Origin: Sanguibacter keddieii
Lineage (GTDB): Bacteria > Actinomycetota > Actinomycetes > Actinomycetales > Actinomycetaceae
Direction of reading: 5' to 3'
Length of the DNA stretch: 64,000 nt
NCBI RefSeq assembly: GCF_001064145.1
Contig: NZ_JVOJ01000050.1
Location: 33,836 to 97,835, forward strand
In this document: piece after piece, positions 1-7,029 of the stretch
How positions within the stretch are numbered: position 1 is the stretch's first letter
Layout: the number at the start of each line of letters is the position of its first letter
Translations under genes and position numbers: made by a program
Notes under the pieces: generated by a model
Told to the model about the DNA's origin: nothing
Seen by the model: the letters and a program-made list of their open reading frames with translations, nothing else
The model's database searches: none

Positions 1-1
1 C

Positions 2-169
2 GTTGTGTTCTTCATTCCCGGCGGCATCTGCCCGCTGTGCGCGATGAAGACGATGCGCTGCCACATCGTCTTCCAGCCCTTCGTGCGCATCATGAGCGTC
101 CTGGTCGCCGGCAGCGGGATCGGGGCGCTGGTGGCGTCCTGGAAGAAGACCGCGAAGCCCTCCGCCTGA
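2..169 (+). CDS. C-terminal end of a CPLC-motif membrane protein (DUF4418-like), cut by window edge
   Basis: Reading from base 2 gives an open frame of 55 codons ending in TGA at 167-169; its start lies outside the window. The visible residues contain ICPLCAMKTMRCH, a Cys-Pro-x-Cys pair followed by a Met/Cys/His cluster, and then a hydrophobic stretch (IMSVLVAGSGIGALVA) that looks like the last membrane segment, ending in a short basic tail (WKKTAKPSA). Small membrane proteins of the DUF4418 type combine a CPxC/MxCH motif with several membrane helices and are often found beside FtsX-type ABC permeases, as here. The family assignment rests on this motif and context only. The clustered Cys, Met and His side chains suggest metal or thiol chemistry, which is inference. 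The next gene starts about 30 bp downstream, so it is probably the first visible gene of a five-gene operon. Confidence 0.5.
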   Translation, partial: VVFFIPGGICPLCAMKTMRCHIVFQPFVRIMSVLVAGSGIGALVASWKKTAKPSA

Positions 170-200
170 CGTATCGCCCCAAATGGGAGACAATGGCGGC

Positions 201-1064
201 GTGAGGGCCCTACGACGTTCGAGAACCGTGCGCATCGGTGCGGTTCTCCTCGTGCTATCCCTCATCACCGTTCTCGCGATCGTCGTGCGCAATGCGGTGC
301 GCTATCGCGAGGCCGTCGCCCTGGACGAGGCCGGGGACGCCCAGGGTGCCTACGAGATTTTCCGGTCCCTGGGCAGGTATAGCGACGCAGCCCAGCGCGC
401 CGACGCTCTCGTGGCCACCGATCCTGCGCTGCCGTACCGCATGGCATCCAAGGGGGACACCGTGTCCTTCGGCTCTTACGAGCAGGACGGAAATACGCAG
501 AACGGTCCCGAGCCGATTCAATGGATCGTCTTAGACAAGATCGATGGCCAGCTCCTGCTCCTCAGTGCCGACGTCCTCGAGGCACGCCAGTACCATCACG
601 TGCCTTTTGACGAGGTCACGTGGGAGAACTCCGATCTGCGTGCGTGGATGAACGGTGACTTCTACGACGGCGCGTTCACCCCCGTTCAACGCGGGCTCAT
701 CGAGACGGTGCACAACGAGAACGCGGATCAGTCGATCACCGGTGCGAGCGGTGGAGCCGCGACCGACGATCGGGTCTTTGCGCTGAGCGAGACCGAGAGC
801 GTCATCTACCTGAATACGCCGGCTGCCCGCAGCGATATTGGAGCGGCACCCGCCAGCGTGAGCGCGGCCGCCGGACCCCTGAGCGTCTCCGAGGACGGCA
901 CGGCAGACTGGTGGCTGCGATCTCCCGGAACATACGGGTTCGCGACGCAATTCGTCGATGCGTCGGGCGTGCCCTCGCTCAGCGGCGCGAACGTCGACCT
1001 GCAGTACGGGGTGCGTCCAGCACTGTGGATCAACGTCGAAGGGGCCGGTGAGGAGAGCCGATGA
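201..1064 (+). CDS. Membrane-anchored DUF6273-domain protein
   Basis: The protein begins with a short basic segment and one hydrophobic helix (IGAVLLVLSLITVLAIVV), so the rest is probably outside the membrane. It has no lipobox. From about residue 80 the sequence reads GDTVSFGSYEQDG...PIQWIVLDKIDGQLLLLS, then NSDLRAWMNGDFYDGAF, and near the end WWLRSPG and YGVRPALWI. This is the characteristic DUF6273 fold signature (WxVL, LRxWLN, WWLRSP, VRPAL) found in secreted Gram-positive proteins of unknown role. I chose GTG at 201 because a GGGAG ribosome site lies at 186-190; an in-frame ATG at 183 is possible but has no ribosome site before it. The gene overlaps the downstream permease by 4 bp (ATGA), so the two are translationally coupled. 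It may be an accessory extracytoplasmic subunit of the ABC system, which is inferred from position alone. Confidence 0.75.
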   Translation: MRALRRSRTVRIGAVLLVLSLITVLAIVVRNAVRYREAVALDEAGDAQGAYEIFRSLGRYSDAAQRADALVATDPALPYRMASKGDTVSFGSYEQDGNTQNGPEPIQWIVLDKIDGQLLLLSADVLEARQYHHVPFDEVTWENSDLRAWMNGDFYDGAFTPVQRGLIETVHNENADQSITGASGGAATDDRVFALSETESVIYLNTPAARSDIGAAPASVSAAAGPLSVSEDGTADWWLRSPGTYGFATQFVDASGVPSLSGANVDLQYGVRPALWINVEGAGEESR

Positions 1065-2251
1065 GCAACGCGCTGTCTCTGCGTCGCGTTCCCCTCATGA
1101 CCATCCGCGCGCACCCCATTCGTTCCCTCATCATCGCTGTCCTTGCGCTCACGCAGGCTGCCTGCGTGTTTGGTGGGTTCATCCTCGTTGGTGCGATGCG
1201 GGCGGAGCTCAGCCTCGCAGAGCGCAGGCTCGGCGCCGACCTCGTCGTGTACCCCACGAGCTGCCTGAACCAGGTGGAGAAGAAGCGCCTCCTCATGCTC
1301 GGGACCCCCGTGGGCTGTCACCAGCCGCGCTCGGCCCTGGCGCGTATGTCTTCCAACGAGGATATTGCCGCTGTGTCCTACCAGCTCTATGTGTCCGAAA
1401 CGCTCTCCGATGGGTCCACTCGGTGGGTCGTCGGCTTTCAACCGGAGAGCGACTTCGTGCTGGGTCCCTGGATGCGCGAAGGGGAGGGAACGTCACTGCC
1501 CCGCGGAAGCGTCGTCGTCGGTGCCGCCGTGCCCGGCGCGGACGGGCAGACCATCTCCGTCTTTGGGCACGAGCGCCCGATTGGCGCGCACCTCCTTGCC
1601 ACCGGTTCGGAGCTCGACGACGCCGTCTTCGTTTCCATGGACACCCTGACGGACATGATGGCGGACGCGCGCGCGGCGGGGGAGGACATTGACGCTTCCC
1701 TCGACCCGAGTACCCAATATTCTGCGGCGCTCGTGCGTGCCTCGGACAGCGATGCCATCGAGAGCCTGACCAATTGGATCAACCTCTACGTGCGCAAGGT
1801 CAGCGCGGTGCGCGCCGCCGAGTCGCTCGTCGGCGCCGCATCGGGCATCCGCGCGCACCGCGGGGTCGCAATCGGGGTCCTGGGAGCGACCTGGCTCGTG
1901 TTGCTCGGTGCTCTCATCATCGTGCAGGTGAGCCTCATGAATGAACGGATGCAGGAGCTGGCCGTGTGGCGCTCGATAGGGGCATCGCGAGCCATCATGA
2001 GCCGTGTCATGCTGAGCGAATCGGCTTTACTGCACGCGGCCGGAGCGCTCGCGGGAGTGTGCCTCGCAGCTGTTACCGTGCCATTCGTGGGGGACGGGAG
2101 CCTCGTCGAGGTCCTCGCCGCCCCCGCGACGTCACTGCCCCTCGCAGGCCTCTCACTCGTCGCCGTCACCTGCGTCGGCGTCACCGGAACTCGTCTCGCG
2201 CTCGCTCGAGTCAGCCGCGGGGCCGCGGGGAACAAATCTGTCCTGGTGTAG
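1061..2251 (+). CDS. FtsX/MacB-type ABC transporter permease (first of two)
   Basis: A 396-residue membrane protein with FtsX-family topology: one N-terminal helix (about residues 23-44), a large extracytoplasmic domain, and three C-terminal helices (about 265-290, 320-342 and 360-380). The phrase ERRLGADLVVYPT just after the first helix is typical of MacB-like permeases. Two cysteines sit in the external domain (YPTSC and PVGCH, about 25 residues apart) and could form a disulfide or bind a ligand. The same family in Campylobacter (the P19/Ftr1-linked Cj1661-Cj1663 type) and bifidobacteria acts with a second permease and an ATPase in iron-associated transport; that relationship is from memory and needs alignment. 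It overlaps the upstream DUF6273 gene by 4 bp and is followed by its sister permease. Confidence 0.8.
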   Translation: MSNALSLRRVPLMTIRAHPIRSLIIAVLALTQAACVFGGFILVGAMRAELSLAERRLGADLVVYPTSCLNQVEKKRLLMLGTPVGCHQPRSALARMSSNEDIAAVSYQLYVSETLSDGSTRWVVGFQPESDFVLGPWMREGEGTSLPRGSVVVGAAVPGADGQTISVFGHERPIGAHLLATGSELDDAVFVSMDTLTDMMADARAAGEDIDASLDPSTQYSAALVRASDSDAIESLTNWINLYVRKVSAVRAAESLVGAASGIRAHRGVAIGVLGATWLVLLGALIIVQVSLMNERMQELAVWRSIGASRAIMSRVMLSESALLHAAGALAGVCLAAVTVPFVGDGSLVEVLAAPATSLPLAGLSLVAVTCVGVTGTRLALARVSRGAAGNKSVLV

Positions 2252-2278
2252 GGACAACGGTCAAGGAGGAATGACGCA

Positions 2279-3487
2279 ATGCTGTCGCTGTCGCGACTTC
2301 CGTGGATGAACCTGCGCGGCTACCCCGTGCGGACGGGGACCCTGGTCTTCTTCTCCATGCTCATGACGATGACGATCTTCGGCGGAACGCTGGTCGTCCA
2401 AGGCATTGAACATGGCCTGCGCACGACCCAGTCGCGCCTCGGGGCTGACATCATGGTGACGCCCGACGAGGCCGACACTGACTTCGACGCGCAGACCTTC
2501 CTCGTCAACGCCGAACCGTCGTACTTCTACATGGACGCGTCCACGCGCGAGGCCGTCGCCGCCGTCGACGGGGTCGAAGCCGCCTCCTCCCAGCTCTTTC
2601 TGGCCTCGGCGAGGGCGAGCTGCTGCTCGGGGCGATACCAGGTGATCGCCTACGATCCGGCCACCGACTTCACGATCCAGCCGTGGATGAACGACTCCGT
2701 CGGGCAGACGCAGCTGGGGGAGAACGAGGTGATCGTCGGCGCCAACGTGCTCGCCAACGACCCCGACAACTTTCAGCTTTTCGACAACACCTTGCGGGTC
2801 GTCGGCCAATTCGACCCGACCGGATCGACCCTCGATAACGCCGTCTACATGAACTTCGAGACCGCGAAGAAGGTCATCGACTCCTCCCTGCGCAAGGGAC
2901 TCAACAAGTACTCGACGCTCGAAACCGACCGCATCATCTCCTCGGTCATGGTCAAGGTAGCACCCGGATACGACGCCGAGGCCGTGGCCGCCCAGATCCG
3001 CCAGCAGGTGCCCGGTGTCTCGGTCGCCACCTCGACGAAGCTCGTCAGCGGCATCGCCCAGTCCCTGGAGACGACGTCGCGCACGGTCACCACACTCATC
3101 GCCGTGGCGTGGGGAGCCGGCCTGCTCATGATCACCCTCATGTTCGTCCTGATGATCGTCGAGCGCAGGAGAGAGTTCGCCACCCTCATCGCCGCCGGTG
3201 CGCACCGTCGCCTGATCTCGCGCATCATCATCCGCGAGGCGCTCGCGGTCAACGCGCTCGGCGGCGTTGGTGGAATCATCGTCTCCGGTGTCCTCCTCGT
3301 GTCCTTCTCCGGCCTCGTGCGCCAGAGCCTGGGAGGGGGATTCCTCGTCCCGTCGCTGCCCACTCTGGCGCTGCTCGCGCTGGCGGCGCTCGCGTCGGTG
3401 GGCCTCGTCGCCCTCATCTCCTCGTGGATAGCGCTGCGCTACGTGACGACAGTGGACGCCAGCCTGGCCCTCAAGGAAGGGGAATGA
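2279..3487 (+). CDS. FtsX/MacB-type ABC transporter permease with CC motif (second of two)
   Basis: A 402-residue paralogue of the preceding permease with the same one-plus-three helix plan. After the first helix comes QSRLGADIMVTPDEADTDFDAQTF, and the external domain carries adjacent cysteines (ASCCSGRYQVIAYDPATDFTIQPWM). The CCS...YDPxTDFTxxPWM phrase is matched in the partner permease by a WVVGFQPESDFVLGPWM segment, so the two subunits share a fold but differ in cysteine placement. The last third holds three hydrophobic helices (MITLMFVLMIV, AVNALGGVGGIIVSGVLLV, LALLALAALASVGLVALIS). A strong AAGGAGG site lies 9 nt before the ATG. It is one base away from the ATPase gene. The substrate is not evident from sequence. 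Confidence 0.82.
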   Translation: MLSLSRLPWMNLRGYPVRTGTLVFFSMLMTMTIFGGTLVVQGIEHGLRTTQSRLGADIMVTPDEADTDFDAQTFLVNAEPSYFYMDASTREAVAAVDGVEAASSQLFLASARASCCSGRYQVIAYDPATDFTIQPWMNDSVGQTQLGENEVIVGANVLANDPDNFQLFDNTLRVVGQFDPTGSTLDNAVYMNFETAKKVIDSSLRKGLNKYSTLETDRIISSVMVKVAPGYDAEAVAAQIRQQVPGVSVATSTKLVSGIAQSLETTSRTVTTLIAVAWGAGLLMITLMFVLMIVERRREFATLIAAGAHRRLISRIIIREALAVNALGGVGGIIVSGVLLVSFSGLVRQSLGGGFLVPSLPTLALLALAALASVGLVALISSWIALRYVTTVDASLALKEGE

Positions 3488-3488
3488 C

Positions 3489-4166
3489 ATGATCATCGAG
3501 GCAACGGGACTCACGAAACAATTCGCCCGAGCCCGCGGGGGAAAGCGCATCTTCACGGCCGTCCACCCGCTGGATATAGGCCTGGAGGAACGCCAACTGA
3601 CCGTTGTTGGCGGACACTCCGGCAGCGGAAAGAGCACACTGGCGAACATGCTCGCCGGCATCCTCACGCCGACGGCAGGACACGTACGACTGGACGGCAC
3701 GGACCTGTACTCGCTGCGCGACGAGGAGCTCTCGCGCCTGCGCAATGAGCGCATCGGCCTCGTTCCCCAGGGGCACGCGGCCCTGCGAGCCCTGACGGTC
3801 CTCGACAACGTCCTGCTTCCCTCAATCCTCTACAGCAGGGACGAGGCACCCGCCGAGCGTGCCCGCGAGCTGCTGGCTGCCGTGGGCTTGGACGACCTCG
3901 CCGATGCTGCGCCCACCGAGCTGTCGGGCGGCGAACTGCGGCGCATGGCGATCGCGCGCGTCCTCCTCATGGACCCCGCCATCGTCATCGCAGACGAGCC
4001 GACCGCCGGCCTCGATCATGCGAACGCGACCACCGTCCTCACCCTCCTGCGCGACGCCGCCGATCGGGCAGCAGCCGTCCTCGTCGTCTCGCACGAGGCC
4101 GAAGCGCAGCGCTTCGCGGATCGCAGCTACGTCATGGAGGACGGCCATCTGCGCGCCAGCGACTAG
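3489..4166 (+). CDS. ABC transporter ATP-binding protein (LolD/MacB-like)
   Basis: A 225-residue ATPase subunit. The Walker A loop GGHSGSGKST is at residues 41-50, the Q-loop glutamine in LVPQG at 94, the signature LSGGEL at 145-150, Walker B with catalytic glutamate IVIADEP at 165-171 and the H-loop histidine in VVSHEAEA near 204. Its size and the preceding FtsX permeases place it in the LolD/MacB/FtsE group, which drives mechanotransmission or export rather than classical import. It starts one base after the second permease and is the last gene of the operon; about 97 bp follow before the RNase J gene. The cytoplasmic dimer would energise the permease pair encoded just upstream. Confidence 0.88.
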   Translation: MIIEATGLTKQFARARGGKRIFTAVHPLDIGLEERQLTVVGGHSGSGKSTLANMLAGILTPTAGHVRLDGTDLYSLRDEELSRLRNERIGLVPQGHAALRALTVLDNVLLPSILYSRDEAPAERARELLAAVGLDDLADAAPTELSGGELRRMAIARVLLMDPAIVIADEPTAGLDHANATTVLTLLRDAADRAAAVLVVSHEAEAQRFADRSYVMEDGHLRASD

Positions 4167-4263
4167 CTCGCCGGCCTCCGAACGCGTCAAATGTGAGAGG
4201 GCCGACCTGCCCAACATGTCTCCCGATGCGGGCAAAGCGGTGCCAACGTGGCAGACTGGCATC

Positions 4264-5955
4264 ATGAAGTCTTTGTACGACAACCTCAGCGAACCCGCGC
4301 CCCTGGAAGATGGCGCACTGCGAGTGATCCCGCTGGGAGGTCTCGGCGAGGTCGGCCGCAACATGAACGTCCTCGAGTACCGGGGCAAACTCCTGGTCGT
4401 GGACTGTGGCGTTCTCTTCCCCGAGGAGACCCAGCCTGGTGTCGACCTAATCCTGCCGGATTTCTCTTGGATTGAGGACCGCATGGACGACGTCGTCGGC
4501 CTTGTCCTCACCCACGGTCACGAGGACCACATCGGTGCCGTGCCCTACCTGCTGAAGCTGCGAGGCGACATTCCGATCTACGGATCCGATCTGACCCTGG
4601 CCTTCCTCGCCCCCAAGCTGCGTGAACACCGCCTGTCTGACCCGGGCCTCAACGTCGTCGCCGAGGGCGATCGCCTCACCGTCGGCCCCTTCGACCTCGA
4701 ATTTGTCTCCGTCACCCACTCGATCCCCGACGCGCTCGCGGTCTTCGTGCGCACCGATGCGGGCAACGTCCTCATCACGGGTGACTTCAAGATGGATCAG
4801 CTGCCGCTGGATCGCCGCCTCACCGACCTGCGCGCCTTCGCACGCATGGGCGAGGAGGGCGTCGACCTGTTCATGGTGGACTCCACGAACGCCCTGGTGC
4901 CCGGATTCATTACCCCCGAGCGTGAGATCGGCCCGGTCCTCGATCAGGTGTTCGGCGAGGCCACCGGCCAGATCGTCGTTGCATCCTTCGCCTCCCACGT
5001 GCACCGCGTCCAGCAGGTCATCAACGCCGCCGCCCACCACGGGCGTCGCGTGGCCTTCGTGGGCCGCTCCATGGAGCGCAACATGCGCATCGCGGAGGAG
5101 AAGGGCTACCTGTCGATCCCTGAGGGCATCGTCGTGGACCTCAAGGGCATCGGCGAGTTGCCGCCCTCCCAGCGCGTCTACATGGCGACCGGTTCGCAGG
5201 GCGAGCCGATGGCCGCCCTGTCGCGCATGTCGGTGGGATCGCACCGCACCGTGACAATCGAGCCGGGCGACATGGTCGTGCTCGCATCCTCGCTGATCCC
5301 GGGCAACGAGAACTCCGTGTACCGCGTCATCAACGACCTGACCCGCCTGGGAGCACGCGTCGTGTCCAAGGAGAACGCGAAGGTGCACGTGTCGGGTCAC
5401 GCGAGCGCCGGCGAGCTCATCTACTGCTACAACATCGTCCAGCCCAAGAACGTCATGCCCATCCACGGCGAGGTCCGTCACCTGGTGGGCAACGGTCAGC
5501 TGGCCGTCAAGACGGGCATCGACCCGCAGAACGTGGTCCTGGCCGAGGACGGCGTGACAGTCGATCTCAAGGACGGCGTCGCGCGCGTGTCGGGCATCGT
5601 GCCCTGCGAGTACGTGTACGTGGACGGCCGCTCGATCGGAGAGATCTCCGAGGACGAGCTGGAGACCCGCCGCACCCTGGGGTCGGAGGGCTTCATCTCG
5701 ATCTTCGCGGTCGTCGAGCACGACTCGGGCATGGTTCTGGCTGGTCCCGAGATTCGCGCGATCGGCATGGCCGAGGACGATTCGGTGTTCGAGGAGATCC
5801 TCCCCGATGTGGCGCAGGCGCTCAAGGATGCGGCTGCTCCCGGCGGCCAGGACCCCTACGTCCTGCAGCAGGCGATGCGCCGCGTGATGGGACGCTGGGT
5901 GGCGCGCCGTCTGCGGCGTCGTCCTATGATCGTTCCGGTCGTGACCGAGCAGTAG
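4264..5955 (+). CDS. rnj: Ribonuclease J
   Basis: A 563-residue metallo-beta-lactamase/beta-CASP nuclease that matures and degrades RNA with 5'-exonuclease and endonuclease activities. The zinc motif HGHEDHIG is at residues 84-91, further ligands follow in THSIPDALAV and GDFKMDQ, and the beta-CASP part includes FASHVHRVQQV and MATGSQGEP. The C-terminal domain contains SGHASAGEL and MPIHGE, both hallmark RNase J motifs. I start it at ATG 4264 (MKSLYDNLSEPAPLEDGALRVIPLGGLGEVG), which gives normal family length; the frame stays open far upstream through overlap with the ABC gene. No good ribosome site precedes this ATG, so leaderless translation is possible. In Mycobacterium the orthologue Rv2752c also lies near ftsK. 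Confidence 0.92.
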   Translation: MKSLYDNLSEPAPLEDGALRVIPLGGLGEVGRNMNVLEYRGKLLVVDCGVLFPEETQPGVDLILPDFSWIEDRMDDVVGLVLTHGHEDHIGAVPYLLKLRGDIPIYGSDLTLAFLAPKLREHRLSDPGLNVVAEGDRLTVGPFDLEFVSVTHSIPDALAVFVRTDAGNVLITGDFKMDQLPLDRRLTDLRAFARMGEEGVDLFMVDSTNALVPGFITPEREIGPVLDQVFGEATGQIVVASFASHVHRVQQVINAAAHHGRRVAFVGRSMERNMRIAEEKGYLSIPEGIVVDLKGIGELPPSQRVYMATGSQGEPMAALSRMSVGSHRTVTIEPGDMVVLASSLIPGNENSVYRVINDLTRLGARVVSKENAKVHVSGHASAGELIYCYNIVQPKNVMPIHGEVRHLVGNGQLAVKTGIDPQNVVLAEDGVTVDLKDGVARVSGIVPCEYVYVDGRSIGEISEDELETRRTLGSEGFISIFAVVEHDSGMVLAGPEIRAIGMAEDDSVFEEILPDVAQALKDAAAPGGQDPYVLQQAMRRVMGRWVARRLRRRPMIVPVVTEQ

Positions 5956-6024
5956 GCAGGCATTCTTCATTGACGATGCCCTGGCGTGCTGGGCGGTAGC
6001 GCGCGCTTGAAGGAAGGAATCTAC

Positions 6025-6972
6025 GTGTCGGGTCGTTTCATTTCGACGCATTCTGTCGCTCTCGTGTTGCCGATGCACATCGCGTACGTGCCGGAGCGCG
6101 GCGGATCCGTTCATGCGGATGCAGCCAGCTCGCGCCCGGGCGGCGGCTTCACGACCCTGTGTGCCGCTGCGGCCATGGGCGTGCCGACGGCAGCCGCGTC
6201 ACCGCTGGGCACGGGGCCTAACTCCTTCGCGGTTCGTCAGCAGCTGGTCGAGGCCGGCGTCGATGTCCTGACCCCCGAGCTGGTCGGTGACATTGGCGTG
6301 GTCATCCAGCTGATCGTCGAGGATGGCTCGATGCGCTCGGTCGTGACCGCCGGCGTTGAATCCGAGCCTTCGCGTGCGGCTCTCGACCGTATCGAGCTGC
6401 GCGAGGGAGACGTCGTGCACGTGGCTGCCTCTGACATGACGAGCGCGCACGCGGCTTCCGAGCTGAGCGAATGGGCCGCGTCGCTGCCGCCCTTCGTGAC
6501 ACTTGTCGTCTCGGTGTCGCCCGCGGTCGCCCAGGTTCCCGTTGAAGCGTGGGAGATGATCTTCCCCCGTGCCGACGTCGTGACGATGAACAGCTGGGAG
6601 GCCGCCACGCTGGCCGGAATTCTCGACGCCAACCGTCACGGCTCCACGATTCGCACCTACATGCGCCCCGACGCGGCCACGGTTCGACGCGTGGGGGAGC
6701 GGGGGTGCGAGCTGCAGAAGGTCGCGGATGCTCCCGTCATCTCGATTCCCGCGTTCCAGTCGCGCATCGCGGACACCGCGGGCGTGGGCGATACCCACAT
6801 CGGAGAGATGTGTGCGGGCCTGGCCATGGGCTACGACCTGGAGACCGCATGCCTGATGGCGAACGCGGGTGCCGCGCTGGCCATCTCCCATGAGTCGGCC
6901 CTGCCCGTCCCCACGCGCGAGCAGGTTGAAAACGTGCTCGAAACCGGGGTTGTTACGAACATCCTGCGCTGA
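6025..6972 (+). CDS. PfkB-family carbohydrate kinase
   Basis: A 315-residue ribokinase-fold sugar kinase. The N-terminal part has the glycine-rich SSRPGGGFTTLCAAAAMG segment (substrate lid region, GGxxxN-like) and the C-terminal part the ATP/catalytic signature DTAGVGDTHIGEMCAGLAMG, in which the usual DTxGAGDxF reads DTAGVGDTH; the catalytic Asp is kept. The start is GTG at 6025 because AAGGAAGG lies at 6010-6017, whereas the longer frame from 5986 has no ribosome site. The substrate cannot be read from the sequence. The gene sits between rnj and ftsK, where mycobacteria have unrelated genes, so it appears to be a lineage-specific insertion in an otherwise conserved order. Confidence 0.8.
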   Translation: MSGRFISTHSVALVLPMHIAYVPERGGSVHADAASSRPGGGFTTLCAAAAMGVPTAAASPLGTGPNSFAVRQQLVEAGVDVLTPELVGDIGVVIQLIVEDGSMRSVVTAGVESEPSRAALDRIELREGDVVHVAASDMTSAHAASELSEWAASLPPFVTLVVSVSPAVAQVPVEAWEMIFPRADVVTMNSWEAATLAGILDANRHGSTIRTYMRPDAATVRRVGERGCELQKVADAPVISIPAFQSRIADTAGVGDTHIGEMCAGLAMGYDLETACLMANAGAALAISHESALPVPTREQVENVLETGVVTNILR

Positions 6973-7029
6973 TCTCGCGCGGCGCGCCTGGCAGTGTGGG
7001 GCCGCGGCTGGCGATATGGTGGAAAGATC

